DNA of 52,812 nt from an uncultured Bacilli bacterium (GCA_947631655.1 CANRME010000002.1:1-52812), one strand, 5' to 3'. Shown: positions 15,820 through 25,072, counted from the first letter of the stretch. Notes: generated by a model from the letters alone, not told the origin. A program made the numbers and translations.

Positions 15820-17739
15820 TTACTTTAACTTTAATTCTAATTTATTAACATCTAGATTTAAATTATTATCTAATTTTATACCATCATTAATAGTTATTGT
15901 TGTAATATCATCTATATCTTCAATATTATCGCTTATTTTTTGTTTATTTTTTACTTTGAATACTACATTGTTTAATTGATAGTAATATTTCTTCATTTCG
16001 CTATTTATTTCTTCATAAGTATGAACACTTCCAAGTTTCCAATTAAGATAGTTTACTAAAATTCCTCTAGCCTCTTGTAATTCGTTATTAGAATAAGGAT
16101 AATCATTAGCTTTAATAGCATTTATTACTTTAATTATATCTTTGATAAAGACATCATTGTTAATAAGATAGTTATCAGTTTCGGGTTTATTTAAAGCTTC
16201 TTTAAGAGCTTTATTTATTTCAATAATATCTTGTTCTCTTTTTCTACTTTGATACATATGCATTTCAATTTCATATTGACGTTCATAAAAATCATATATA
16301 TCTTGATTGATTTTCAAAGTAGCATTATCGGCATATTGATAAGTAAACTCTGCATAATCTCTAGCTATTTCGTTTAAAGTAACAATATCTTGTTCACAAT
16401 CTTTATAGGGATGAGCTTTAATATATTCTATATCAGAAAATAAATCTTTTATAAAACTATCAACTTTTTTATTTTTAAAATTTTCTTTTATCTCATCTAT
16501 TCTTTTATCTCTATTTATTTCGTAACCAGTTTTTAATACTGATTTAAAGATTTTTTGTTCTTCCATATATCCTTTGTGTTCAGCCATATATGATTCCATT
16601 TTCTTTAATTCTTTATTTAAGTTATGCTTACCAATCAACATGCTAGGTACGAGGTAACAAATAATAGCACTTACTAAAGAAGTTATAATAATATGTCCAC
16701 TAGAAAACGCTAGAAATGGATTTATAATGGCGAAAAGCAAGCCAGAAATCCAGTTAGGTTTTTTATATTTATAGATATAAGACCAAAAAGTATACTTAAA
16801 ATTATGTTTATTAATTTCTTTATAATATTTAGTTACTTTCTCCATTTCTTTATTAATTGATGGTGAACTCCAATTCCTTGAAGTACGATTATTATATTGG
16901 TCAATTTTATCTAAGCTTTCTTCAGCTTCTTTAAAAATATTACGATATGGAGAAACGTTAATTCCTTTTGATGATTTTTGGTTGAGTGTTACTTTTTCCC
17001 CCACAATTAATTTATCTATTACTCTTAAAACGTTTTTTATTTTATAAGTTTGTTGTTTTGAAGATACTCTATCTTCTATTTCGTCTAAGCGTTTAGTAAA
17101 TTCATCTTTTTGATTAGTTAAAGATAGTTCTAAATTTGTATTATTATTTTGATAAGAAATATATTCTAAAGCTAAAGTTTGTAAAGATAATAATTCTTCT
17201 TTAGCAGTTTCATAAGAATTATATTGAATGTCTTTTATGGTGGAATAAATTTCTTGTAAAAAGGAATCAGTTAAAATTTCACTTTGATAATTTTCTTTTA
17301 TAGGTTTATCTAAATTATTAGTAAAACGTTCAACTAAATTATTATAAATTAGTCTAGCATAAGCTTTACGCCATTTGCTTTGGTATAGTTTTTCTAGAAT
17401 CCGGGTGTTTATAAGAATTGAAGGAATGATGGTTCCAATGACCATTTCTATTATCATGATATTGGTCATTGGTAAGACAGCAGGCGATAAAAGAATTATT
17501 CCACCTACAACAATATAAAAAATAAATAATGCTGCTTGTGAAAGAATAACATCATTAGAATCTAATTTATTTTGGAAAATGTTTGCTTTTTCACTAGACA
17601 AAATCATTTGCATAACTTCTTTTTTATGAGTTGTTAAAAAATTATGCATATCATTAAGAGCATCTCTATCTAAATCTAGTTTTTTTATATTACCATCTAA
17701 AATATCTTTAATAATAGATAATTCATTTCCATCTTCCAT
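15820..17739 (-). CDS. Triple-repeat membrane protein, paralogue 2 of 3
   Basis: A 639-residue paralogue. Parts: short N-terminal helical segment (NELSIIKDILDGNIKK) also found in paralogue 3; membrane hairpin about 64-110; repeat 1 at 157-200; coiled segment; second membrane hairpin about 331-370; repeat 2 at 426-470; linker with DFYERQYEIE; repeat 3 at 528-570; conserved tail NLDVNKLELKLK. Repeat 3 and the tail are nearly identical to paralogue 3. Its promoter and leader, with the unusual GGGGGA ribosome site, are a copy of those of paralogue 3. No signal peptide or catalytic motif was recognised. Function unknown; the repeats may serve protein binding. Confidence 0.72.
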   Translation of the reverse strand: MEDGNELSIIKDILDGNIKKLDLDRDALNDMHNFLTTHKKEVMQMILSSEKANIFQNKLDSNDVILSQAALFIFYIVVGGIILLSPAVLPMTNIMIIEMVIGTIIPSILINTRILEKLYQSKWRKAYARLIYNNLVERFTNNLDKPIKENYQSEILTDSFLQEIYSTIKDIQYNSYETAKEELLSLQTLALEYISYQNNNTNLELSLTNQKDEFTKRLDEIEDRVSSKQQTYKIKNVLRVIDKLIVGEKVTLNQKSSKGINVSPYRNIFKEAEESLDKIDQYNNRTSRNWSSPSINKEMEKVTKYYKEINKHNFKYTFWSYIYKYKKPNWISGLLFAIINPFLAFSSGHIIITSLVSAIICYLVPSMLIGKHNLNKELKKMESYMAEHKGYMEEQKIFKSVLKTGYEINRDKRIDEIKENFKNKKVDSFIKDLFSDIEYIKAHPYKDCEQDIVTLNEIARDYAEFTYQYADNATLKINQDIYDFYERQYEIEMHMYQSRKREQDIIEINKALKEALNKPETDNYLINNDVFIKDIIKVINAIKANDYPYSNNELQEARGILVNYLNWKLGSVHTYEEINSEMKKYYYQLNNVVFKVKNKQKISDNIEDIDDITTITINDGIKLDNNLNLDVNKLELKLK

Positions 17740-17794
17740 ATATATCCCCCAAGACAGTATTGCTTATTCTACTATAATTACCTTTAAAAGTAAA
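17739..17794 (-). promoter_or_regulatory. Promoter and leader of paralogue 2, duplicated in paralogue 3
   Basis: Minus strand: -35 TTTACT (17789-17794), 17-bp spacer, -10 TAGAAT (17766-17771), then a leader with ribosome site TGGGGGAT. The block matches 19751-19807 almost base for base. Confidence 0.65.
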
Positions 17795-17822
17795 GATATA
17801 TTGATATACCAATAATAAATTA

Positions 17823-19751
17823 TTATTTTAACTTTAATTCTAATTTATTAACGTCTAAGCCAAGATTAGCATCTAATTCTACACCATCTTGAAGAGTTAA
17901 TTTCATAACATTATTTATATCTTTGATATTATCACTGATTACTTGTTTATTTTTTACTTTGAAAATAACATTGTTTAATTGATAATAATATTTCTTCATT
18001 TCTCTATTTATCTCTTCATAGGTATGATACTCTACAAATCTCCAATTAAGATAGTTTACTAAAATTCCTCTAACTTCTTGTAATTCATTATTAGAATATG
18101 GATAATTATTTGCTTTAATGGCATTTATTACTTTAATTATATCTTTAATAAAAATATCATTATTGATAAGGAAGTTATCAGTTTCGGGGTTATTTAAAGC
18201 GTCTTTAAGAGCTCTATTTATTTCAACTATATCTTTAACTTGGTTTTGTTTTTGCATCATATGATATTCTATCTCATATTGTTTTTTATAAAAATCATAT
18301 ATACCTTGATTAATTTTTAAAGTAGGATTATCACTATGATTATACATATATAAAGCATAATCATTTGCAATTGTATTTAAGTCAATAATGTCTTTTTCAC
18401 AATCTTCATAGGGATGAGCTTTTATAAGTTCAATATCATAGTATAAATCTTTTATAAAACTATCAACTTTTTTATTTTTAAAATGACTAGCTATTTGTTC
18501 TAAGCCTTTATCTCTATCACGTTCTTTATCAGTTTTAAGAAGGGATTCTGTATCTTTTTGACCTCTTTGATACCTTTCACTTTGTTCAATATAACCTTTT
18601 AAGATAGAAAGGTCATTTTTCAAACATTTACTTCCCAGATAAAACATTGGAGCAATATAAGTAGAAACAAAAGCTAATAAAGCACTAAGAATAATATTTC
18701 CGTTTATACCTGTTAAGAAAGGATTAATAACTAAGAGAGGATTAACAACAGCAAAAACTAAGGCGAAAAGTAGAGTATCGATTCCCTTAGAATTATGTAA
18801 ATAAGACCAAAGTGTATATTTTAATCTGTGTTTTTTCATTCGGTTATAAATCTTAACTAATTTAGAGTATTTAATGGCTAACTTTTCATAGCTAATTTCA
18901 TTACTAGTTAGTTTATCTATTTCATCAAGATCATTATAACCTTTATCACTATCACTTAAAAAATCTAATTCAATTGATTGTTCTTTTTCTTTTAATTCTT
19001 CTACTTTTTCTCCCTTAATTAATTTATCAATTACTCTTAATACATTTTCTATTTTATAATTTTTTTGATTAGTTTTAACCTTTTCTTTAATTAATTTTAA
19101 ACGATTTTCAAATTTTTCTTTTTGGTTAGTTAAAGTTAAATCGACAACTTCCTTATTTTGGTTTTTATAATCTATATATTCTAATGCTAAAACTTGTAAT
19201 TCTTGTAATTCCATTTTAGCAGTTTTATAAGAATTATTTTGAATATCTTTAATAGTAAGATAAATTTCTTGCAAAAAATTATCAACTATATTATTGTTTA
19301 AAGATACATTTAAATTTAACTTATTATCTCTTTTGGCAAAAAACTTAACCATATTATTATAGGTTTCTTTAGCTTTTTTATTAATGATTTTTCTTTGATA
19401 TAAATATTCTAAAATTTGAGAATTAATAATTAATAATGGAAAGATAGAATTTATTGTAAATCTAATCAACATTAAAACATTGCTAGAATTAAAAGGCCAC
19501 TCGCCTAATAGGGCAAAAGCACCATAAAAAGTTGAAAGGCCAAAACTTATAAGGAAACTAAGTACTAATGTTTTAAAGTTTGGCATAGTTTCTAAAAGTT
19601 TTCTTTTTTCATTAGCTTTGATTTTTTTAATAACTTCCTTTTTATCATTTATTAGACAATCATAAATATGCTCAGCTGCTTCTTTATTATAAGATTTTAT
19701 ATTACCATTTAAAATGTTTTCAATAGCATGTAATTCATTTTCATAATTCAT
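17823..19751 (-). CDS. Triple-repeat membrane protein, paralogue 3 of 3
   Basis: A 642-residue paralogue with the same plan: N-terminal NELHAIENILNGNIK, membrane hairpin about 60-110, repeat 1 (about 156-200, VDNFLQEIYLTIKDIQ), coiled segment, second hairpin about 325-370, repeat 2 (VDSFIKDLYYDIELIK), repeat 3 (FIKDIIKVINAIKANNYPYS), and tail LGLDVNKLELKLK. The start is the ATG at 19751: it follows GGGGGAT by six bases and aligns with the start of paralogue 2. A TTG at 19769 in frame lies upstream of the ribosome site and is rejected. It is divergent from the ABC genes, with back-to-back promoters. Confidence 0.72.
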   Translation of the reverse strand: MNYENELHAIENILNGNIKSYNKEAAEHIYDCLINDKKEVIKKIKANEKRKLLETMPNFKTLVLSFLISFGLSTFYGAFALLGEWPFNSSNVLMLIRFTINSIFPLLIINSQILEYLYQRKIINKKAKETYNNMVKFFAKRDNKLNLNVSLNNNIVDNFLQEIYLTIKDIQNNSYKTAKMELQELQVLALEYIDYKNQNKEVVDLTLTNQKEKFENRLKLIKEKVKTNQKNYKIENVLRVIDKLIKGEKVEELKEKEQSIELDFLSDSDKGYNDLDEIDKLTSNEISYEKLAIKYSKLVKIYNRMKKHRLKYTLWSYLHNSKGIDTLLFALVFAVVNPLLVINPFLTGINGNIILSALLAFVSTYIAPMFYLGSKCLKNDLSILKGYIEQSERYQRGQKDTESLLKTDKERDRDKGLEQIASHFKNKKVDSFIKDLYYDIELIKAHPYEDCEKDIIDLNTIANDYALYMYNHSDNPTLKINQGIYDFYKKQYEIEYHMMQKQNQVKDIVEINRALKDALNNPETDNFLINNDIFIKDIIKVINAIKANNYPYSNNELQEVRGILVNYLNWRFVEYHTYEEINREMKKYYYQLNNVIFKVKNKQVISDNIKDINNVMKLTLQDGVELDANLGLDVNKLELKLK

Positions 19752-19807
19752 AAAAATCCCCCATGACAAGTATTGTTTATTCTACTATAAATACTTTTAA
19801 AAGTAAA
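19751..19807 (-). promoter_or_regulatory. Promoter and leader of paralogue 3
   Basis: Minus strand: -35 TTTACT (19802-19807), 17-bp spacer, -10 TAGAAT (19779-19784), GGGGGA ribosome site (19758-19762 core). Nearly identical to the block at 17739-17794. Confidence 0.65.
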
Positions 19808-19815
19808 TATATAAC

Positions 19816-19844
19816 TTGTCTTAAGCTAAGATATTTTTTATAAT
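19816..19844 (+). promoter_or_regulatory. Sigma-A promoter of the ABC exporter pair
   Basis: -35 TTGTCT (19816-19821), 17-bp spacer, -10 TATAAT (19839-19844). It starts nine bases from the -35 of the divergent paralogue 3 promoter. Confidence 0.8.
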
Positions 19845-19861
19845 ATAAATACGAGGAAGTT

Positions 19862-21247
19862 ATGAAAAAGAATTTAAAATATATTATACCTACTTTAATT
19901 ATTAATACTTTGATTATTTTAAATATAATTAATTTTAAAATTAGTTTTATTTCTTTTTTTAATTTGATAATTTTGTCTAGTTTTTCTCTATACTTGACAG
20001 CAAGTCTTACTTCTAAAATAACAATATCTTTACATACCAATTTCTTAGCTTCTTTTTATAAGCCGAATATATCAGAAAATTTAGAACACAAAATAAATAA
20101 CATCTATAATATTGAACAAAGTATATTTATATATTTTTTTACTTTACTATATGGTTCTTTACATAGTTTAATATATTTTATTTATAGTTTTTATAATAAT
20201 ACCTATCTTTATATAATGATTATTTTTATCTTAACCCTTGGTTGGTATAAATATCGAAAAAGATATAATACTATTTTTTCTAATGAAAATTACATAAAGG
20301 GAATTAATATAATTAAACTAGCTAATAAAGAAGATAAAGAAAAGAAAGAATTAAAATATAGATTTCATAATTATCTTATTCAAAAAAGAAAGATGGTTAT
20401 TTTAGAAAGTATTTATTTACTAACTTTATTTATTTTATTAATTATTGGAAAAAATATATATTTAGTTACTTTTGTCATCCCTTTATTATGTATACTTTAT
20501 AAAGCAGACGAATTAGATACGGCTTATGGTTATATTAGAAACTATAATAATTTTTATAATATACCTAAATATAAAACATTATCTGATTTTAATAACTTAA
20601 TTACTTTAAAAAATGTTAATATTCATAACTTTAATGATTTAACAATTACTTTTCCTAAAAATCATGTTTGTATGATATATGGTCCTTCTTTGAGTGGCAA
20701 AACTACAATATTAGATGTTCTTGCTAATCGAATAAATATAAATAATGGCGAAATAATTGTGGATAACAAACGACTTATCCACAAGAAACTTAATACTTCT
20801 TACATGCGCCATGATGATTATTTATTTTCTAATTCTTTAAAAAAATTATTTTTAGAATTAAATTCTAAAACAAACGAAACAAGGATTCATTTTTGGTTAA
20901 AACAAGTAAATGCTGAATATTTTACTTATGACTTACAAAAGATTATTACTAAAAATGGCGATAAATTAACGAAAGAAGAACAAAGTAAATTAAAAATAGC
21001 TCTAAATTTAATAAAAGATAGTAATATTTTATTATTTGATGAACCATTTAAGTATTTAGATACTAATACTATTAAAAGAATTACTGCTAATTTAAGATAT
21101 TTAAGTAATACAATTATTATAACGACTAACGACTATGCACATTTAAAATTTGCGGATTCCGTTTATATTATTGACGATAATAAATTATTATATAGTGGTA
21201 CTTATAAAGATATACCCGATTATTTAGAAAGGAAGTATAAAATATGA
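19862..21247 (+). CDS. ABC exporter half with fused, partly degenerate ATPase domain
   Basis: A 461-residue protein with an exporter-type membrane domain (hydrophobic helices within about 1-215) fused to a nucleotide-binding domain (about 245-461). Walker A is intact (GPSLSGKTT, 274-282) and Walker B is intact with its Glu (ILLFDEP, 389-395), followed by YLD as D-loop. The signature motif is changed: the LSGGQ position reads LTKEEQSKLKIA. The Q-loop Gln is absent (MRHDDYLFSNS) and the switch His is absent (ITTNDY). It should bind ATP, but hydrolysis is doubtful. GAGGAAG precedes the ATG. The stop overlaps the next start as ATGA, so both halves are made together, presumably as a heterodimer. 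Substrate unknown. Confidence 0.8.
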   Translation: MKKNLKYIIPTLIINTLIILNIINFKISFISFFNLIILSSFSLYLTASLTSKITISLHTNFLASFYKPNISENLEHKINNIYNIEQSIFIYFFTLLYGSLHSLIYFIYSFYNNTYLYIMIIFILTLGWYKYRKRYNTIFSNENYIKGINIIKLANKEDKEKKELKYRFHNYLIQKRKMVILESIYLLTLFILLIIGKNIYLVTFVIPLLCILYKADELDTAYGYIRNYNNFYNIPKYKTLSDFNNLITLKNVNIHNFNDLTITFPKNHVCMIYGPSLSGKTTILDVLANRININNGEIIVDNKRLIHKKLNTSYMRHDDYLFSNSLKKLFLELNSKTNETRIHFWLKQVNAEYFTYDLQKIITKNGDKLTKEEQSKLKIALNLIKDSNILLFDEPFKYLDTNTIKRITANLRYLSNTIIITTNDYAHLKFADSVYIIDDNKLLYSGTYKDIPDYLERKYKI

Positions 21248-22596
21248 TAGCAGTAATTATAACTTTTTTACTACCTTATTTATATATTTTATTAAATAAT
21301 AAATTTTGGTTATTATTAATTTATATAGTTTTATACAGTATATCTTTTTATATAGCAAGTGATTATATCTTAAAAAAATTGGTTAATATTTTATTAGACA
21401 AAAATGAAAATATAAATTTATATCTTAAACTAAGTATTATTTATTTATTCTTAGTATCTAATATACCTATTTTAATTTATAACTACCCTATTTTCTTATT
21501 AAGTCTTACTATGGTAGTAATATTATATACAATTAATATTTTCGTTTTTAAACTTTTTAATAAATATGTAAGTAATAAATATTTGATAAGTAACTATTTA
21601 AAAGAATGTTACTTAGAAAAAGATACCGCATTAAATAAAGGAACAGTTAATATTAGAATTGATTCTTTTAAAAAATATTTAAAAAGATATAAACATAATT
21701 TATTTAAGAGATTGTTTTATTCTAGTATTATTTATTTAATTAATTTTATTTATGTTATATTAATTATCTATTTATTAAAAGACTTTACTATTGTAAATAT
21801 TATTTTAACTTTATATATGAGTGTTTATAGTTATTTATTTATTAAATATTTAAAATATATTAAAGGGTATTATAAAATATTTAAGCATAATAAAGAAGAC
21901 AATAAAAAAAGGACTACTTCCTTTAAAAAGATTACTCTTAAAAATATTTCTATTCCTAATTTAGTTACTAACTTTAATTTAACTATTAATAATAACGATA
22001 AAATATATATTATAGGAGAAAATAAAGATTATACTCCTTTACTTAATACTTTATTAAATAAGAATAATTATTTAGGAAAAATAACAGTTGATAGAAAAGA
22101 TATTAAAAATATAGATCTAAGTGCATTATTAATGTTAGATTATAATAATTTATGGTTTAAGGAATCTACTATAATTGATAATATTTTATACAATAAAGTT
22201 CTTAATTCTAAAAATTTTCACCAGTTAATCAATACTTATTTACCTAATAATTTTATAGAATCATTTATTAATGAAGAAGGGACAGAAATTAAAAATGTTT
22301 ATGACTACCCTATTTATTATCAAAGATTAATTACGTTTATGAGAAGTATTAATACTGATAAAGATATTATAATATTAGATAAGCCATTTAATAATTTAAG
22401 TAAATATAATCAAAATATTATGGAAAAAGAATTAGCAAAATTAAATAAAACTATAGTAATTTTTAGTAATACTCCTCCTACTTTAGATAGCTATTCTAAA
22501 ATACTTTTATTAGAGAACTTACTAATAAAAGAAGAAGGAACATATAATGAATTAATTAAAGAAAAAAGAGATTTCTACCGATTAATTAATAGATAA
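21244..22596 (+). CDS. ABC exporter half with dead ATPase domain
   Basis: A 450-residue partner of the preceding gene: hydrophobic helices (about 1-200) fused to a domain (225-450) that keeps the shape of an ABC ATPase but has lost its catalytic residues. The Walker A position reads GENKDYTPLL, without the GK[ST]; Walker B reads IIILDKPF, with Lys in place of the catalytic Glu (380); the signature region is YPIYYQRLITFMRS; the switch His is missing (FSNTPP). Homology is still clear from order and spacing. It is likely a structural or regulatory half in an asymmetric exporter. The base composition is extremely AT-rich, even beyond the neighbours. Confidence 0.75.
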   Translation: MIAVIITFLLPYLYILLNNKFWLLLIYIVLYSISFYIASDYILKKLVNILLDKNENINLYLKLSIIYLFLVSNIPILIYNYPIFLLSLTMVVILYTINIFVFKLFNKYVSNKYLISNYLKECYLEKDTALNKGTVNIRIDSFKKYLKRYKHNLFKRLFYSSIIYLINFIYVILIIYLLKDFTIVNIILTLYMSVYSYLFIKYLKYIKGYYKIFKHNKEDNKKRTTSFKKITLKNISIPNLVTNFNLTINNNDKIYIIGENKDYTPLLNTLLNKNNYLGKITVDRKDIKNIDLSALLMLDYNNLWFKESTIIDNILYNKVLNSKNFHQLINTYLPNNFIESFINEEGTEIKNVYDYPIYYQRLITFMRSINTDKDIIILDKPFNNLSKYNQNIMEKELAKLNKTIVIFSNTPPTLDSYSKILLLENLLIKEEGTYNELIKEKRDFYRLINR

Positions 22597-22605
22597 TCTC
22601 TTTTT
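22564..22605 (+). terminator. Terminator of the ABC pair
   Basis: Stem AAAAGAGATT / AATCTCTTTT with a 21-base loop and T tail. It overlaps the stop codon of the second gene. Confidence 0.7.
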
Positions 22606-22606
22606 A

Positions 22607-23471
22607 TTATACATTTATGTTAGCTTGATTAGTTTTTAGTTTGTTTAGTTGTTTATTAGTTAAACCTGTAGCTTTTAATATTATTTCTGGTTGGACTCCT
22701 AAATTTAATAAATTTCTGGCATTATTAATTTTTTCAGTTTGAGCACCTTTTTTAACACCTTTTTTAAGTTCTTCTTTTAGTTCTTCTTTATGACGGTCTC
22801 TTATGGAATTCATCATCCATTCGTGTTCTTCATCAACATCTCGGTATCCATATGGTATATCCATTGCATCATAGTGAATCATCTCTCTTATAACATCTTT
22901 CAAAATATCATCTCCTCTACTTATTTTTATTAATTCTTCTTCATCTTCTAATATCATTATTTTTAGGTATTTTAATATCTCTTCTTTTACACTTTTAGTA
23001 TATTTTTTGCTTTGCAATTTGTCAAGTTTTATGTGATATATTTCTATATCTATTGGATACTCTTTTCCTTTATTATCTTTTAATGTATATTTATTAATTA
23101 ATTTATCTCCTACTTTTCCATTGAAATCAAAGTTTAATAACAAATATTTCTGCCCTATGGGATATTTCTTATTCTTTCTATTATTTTGATTATGTATAGA
23201 AAATAAGTAACTTATATTTTTTCTATATATTCTCTGGAAGGATTTTTATTCATTTCTAATATTATATTAAAGTCGTTTATTTTAGTAATAATATCACTTC
23301 GATGATGTTTATTTTTTCTATAATCTTCTTTTAAATTAGTATCTAGATATTTTAAATCTTCTAGTTCTTCTAAAGGTATATCGGTTATATAATGGATTAA
23401 TCTTTTTACATATTTTTTTTATAAGTTATTATATGAGCAAATACTAAATCGTCAATCATAGCTTTAATCAT
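22607..23471 (-). pseudogene. Rpn/PD-(D/E)XK nuclease family transposase, broken by two frameshifts
   Basis: The intact C-terminal part is 22607-23143; it ends with helical repeats (EELKEELKKGVKKGAQTEKI) and a short HTH-like tail (LNLGVQPEIILKATGL), as in Rpn/PF12784 proteins. The true start is the ATG at 23471 with AAAGGAG before it, giving MIKAMIDDLVFAH, then stop. The frame resumes after an A8 run (T8 on plus strand, 23413-23420) as KYVKRLIHYITDIPLEEL..., carries the nuclease residues (HRSDIITKI, then IILEMNK), and breaks again at an A6 run (23217-23222). Both breaks fit loss of one A from a homopolymer. It is probably inactive unless slippage restores it. Confidence 0.75.
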
Positions 23472-23743
23472 AATATTTCTCCTTTCAGTAAGAAGAACTA
23501 TACACTAAAGAAAATGAAATGTAAAATTGCAGATTTTGCGAGTTTGGGCTCCAAATTAGAAAATTGGTATTTCCCGAACATATGGGAAACTTTTAAAACT
23601 TTATCACACCAAAAATATCTTACAAAGTAAGGTATAATCTAAGTTTAATTAATATTTATTAAACTTTTAAAATCAAAATACAGATTTTGCTCATTTTTTA
23701 AGAAAAAGCCCTCCAATTTTAAAAATTGGTAAAATTTAATTTT
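23472..23743. other. Intergenic stretch without a gene
   Basis: No ORF with a ribosome site was seen. It holds a terminator-like palindrome (23713-23729), a CTTAC/GTAAG small hairpin near 23620-23632, an isolated TATAAT on the plus strand near 23632 with no gene behind it, and a diverged repeat: CAGATTTTGC near 23530 and again near 23681, each followed by a CCAA...TTGG inverted pair. Confidence 0.5.
23713..23729 (-). terminator. Probable terminator of the surface protein gene
   Basis: Perfect palindrome CCAATTTT-A-AAAATTGG; on the minus strand it lies 14 bases after the stop and is followed by AGGGCTTTTTC. Confidence 0.5.
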
Positions 23744-25072
23744 TTACGTTGATAAAACATAAGGACTTTCATATGTGCCATCACCACTTAAGACCTTCAC
23801 ATTTGATTTTAAATATAAAGTTGGTCTAACTATATATGGCGTAGTAGTGTAAGCTTGATAAACAAGCCCAGTACCACCCACAATGTGTGTAACGCAAGCA
23901 CATGACCATCCGATCGGCATAATTACCCATTGTGATCTACTCAATAACCAACTATTTCCGGCACAATTGGTTCTATAATCGTCTTTATTCCATGTATATA
24001 GTGCGGAATTTAAACATCCATTTCTATTAGTTGTTTCATTACCTTCTAAACCACTAGTTGCATATGCATAATCACTGGGATATATTAAGCCGATATATCC
24101 ATCCCATGTTGTGGGCAATCCAGGGGATACAAGTATACCTCTTTCCTCTTCATAAAATTGAGCAGCATCTGAATCTATGTATTCTTCGGGTCCACCGATG
24201 TTCCATCTTACTTTTTCGATCATTTCTTTAGTATTTGCTGTTATTCCTTTATAATTATCATTTCTTGTGTTGGAGCCGACAATACTTGTATATTCTGCTT
24301 CAGTTATCCAAGTGCCATCATCGGTTTTTTCTAAATATGGCCCATTTAATCCTTTCTGCAAACTTGCTTCCGCCCAATTATTTTTGTTTGAACTATCCCA
24401 TGCAATAAGTCCTATACTATCAGCTCTGATTATCTTTACTAAATTTTCTTTAGTGGTTGTTTCGTCAGCATTTACTTTTTCAATGTTCTTAAATGAACCA
24501 ATAATCCTCCATCTTTCACATGTTTCTTCTGAAGGAGCACTATAATCATCACAATTAAACCAAATGTAATTTGCTGGTTCTTTACCATAATATCTAGCAT
24601 TACTATCTGGATCATCAAAAGCTAATTCTTTATTATATTGTAATTCTTTCTTTAATAAGCATTCTGACATTTCTGTATCTTTACATATCGCTGCTTTAAA
24701 GGGATTACTGGTAAATTTAATATTACATCTATTAGGTTTATCTAGTTTTAATTCTAGTTTCCATGTTTCACTATTAAAACTAGCAGTTATATCTTCATTT
24801 TCACATTCTATTCCTTCATATAAATATCCTTCTTCTTTAGAGGGAAAATCTTCTTGTTTTTTATTATCAACATAAACAGCTAATTGTATATCTTTACTAT
24901 AGAATTTATCTACAGTAGTATATATAATTCTTTTATTATATTTTATTTGATATAGTGCATAACTACTTCCTATGGCTACTATTAATAGTAATAAACATAC
25001 ACCTAATATTACTTTATTTTTATTTCCTTTTTGAATTTTTCTTAATTCTTTTTCTGGATTAAATACTCTCAT
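23744..25072 (-). CDS. Membrane-anchored surface protein of unknown function
   Basis: A 442-residue protein with a short cytosolic start (KELRKIQKGNKNK), one membrane helix (about 20-42) ending in SSYALY, as in TasA/CalY-type exported proteins, and an extracellular part with paired cysteines. The C-terminal half, from about residue 290, has the pattern of repetitive hypothetical surface proteins of gut Bacillota: W-D-G-Y-I-G-L-I-Y-P-S-D-Y-A-Y-A, SWLLSRSQWVIMP, then IVRPTLYLKSNVKVLSGDGTY. I know this tail as a recurrent one but cannot name its function. Strong AAGGAG site. Its promoter carries a palindrome between -35 and -10 and lies opposite an XRE regulator gene, so it is probably under that repressor. 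Confidence 0.65.
   Translation of the reverse strand: MRVFNPEKELRKIQKGNKNKVILGVCLLLLIVAIGSSYALYQIKYNKRIIYTTVDKFYSKDIQLAVYVDNKKQEDFPSKEEGYLYEGIECENEDITASFNSETWKLELKLDKPNRCNIKFTSNPFKAAICKDTEMSECLLKKELQYNKELAFDDPDSNARYYGKEPANYIWFNCDDYSAPSEETCERWRIIGSFKNIEKVNADETTTKENLVKIIRADSIGLIAWDSSNKNNWAEASLQKGLNGPYLEKTDDGTWITEAEYTSIVGSNTRNDNYKGITANTKEMIEKVRWNIGGPEEYIDSDAAQFYEEERGILVSPGLPTTWDGYIGLIYPSDYAYATSGLEGNETTNRNGCLNSALYTWNKDDYRTNCAGNSWLLSRSQWVIMPIGWSCACVTHIVGGTGLVYQAYTTTPYIVRPTLYLKSNVKVLSGDGTYESPYVLST

Noticed and set aside
19777..20040. Minus-strand frame of 87 codons
   Set aside because: It lies over the start of the ABC gene and the divergent promoters, has no ribosome site, and is a low-complexity shadow.
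3627..21247. Mycoplasma-type code (TGA = Trp), suggested by the strong AT bias
   Set aside because: TGA ends walJ, the M23 peptidase gene, the first ABC gene and mnmG at tight overlaps; Trp is TGG.
23570..23589. TTTCCC-N8-GGGAAA inverted repeat, similar to a Noc-binding or parS site
   Set aside because: The known Noc site has no 8-base gap and the arms here are only six bases; no second copy was noticed. A chance palindrome is more likely.
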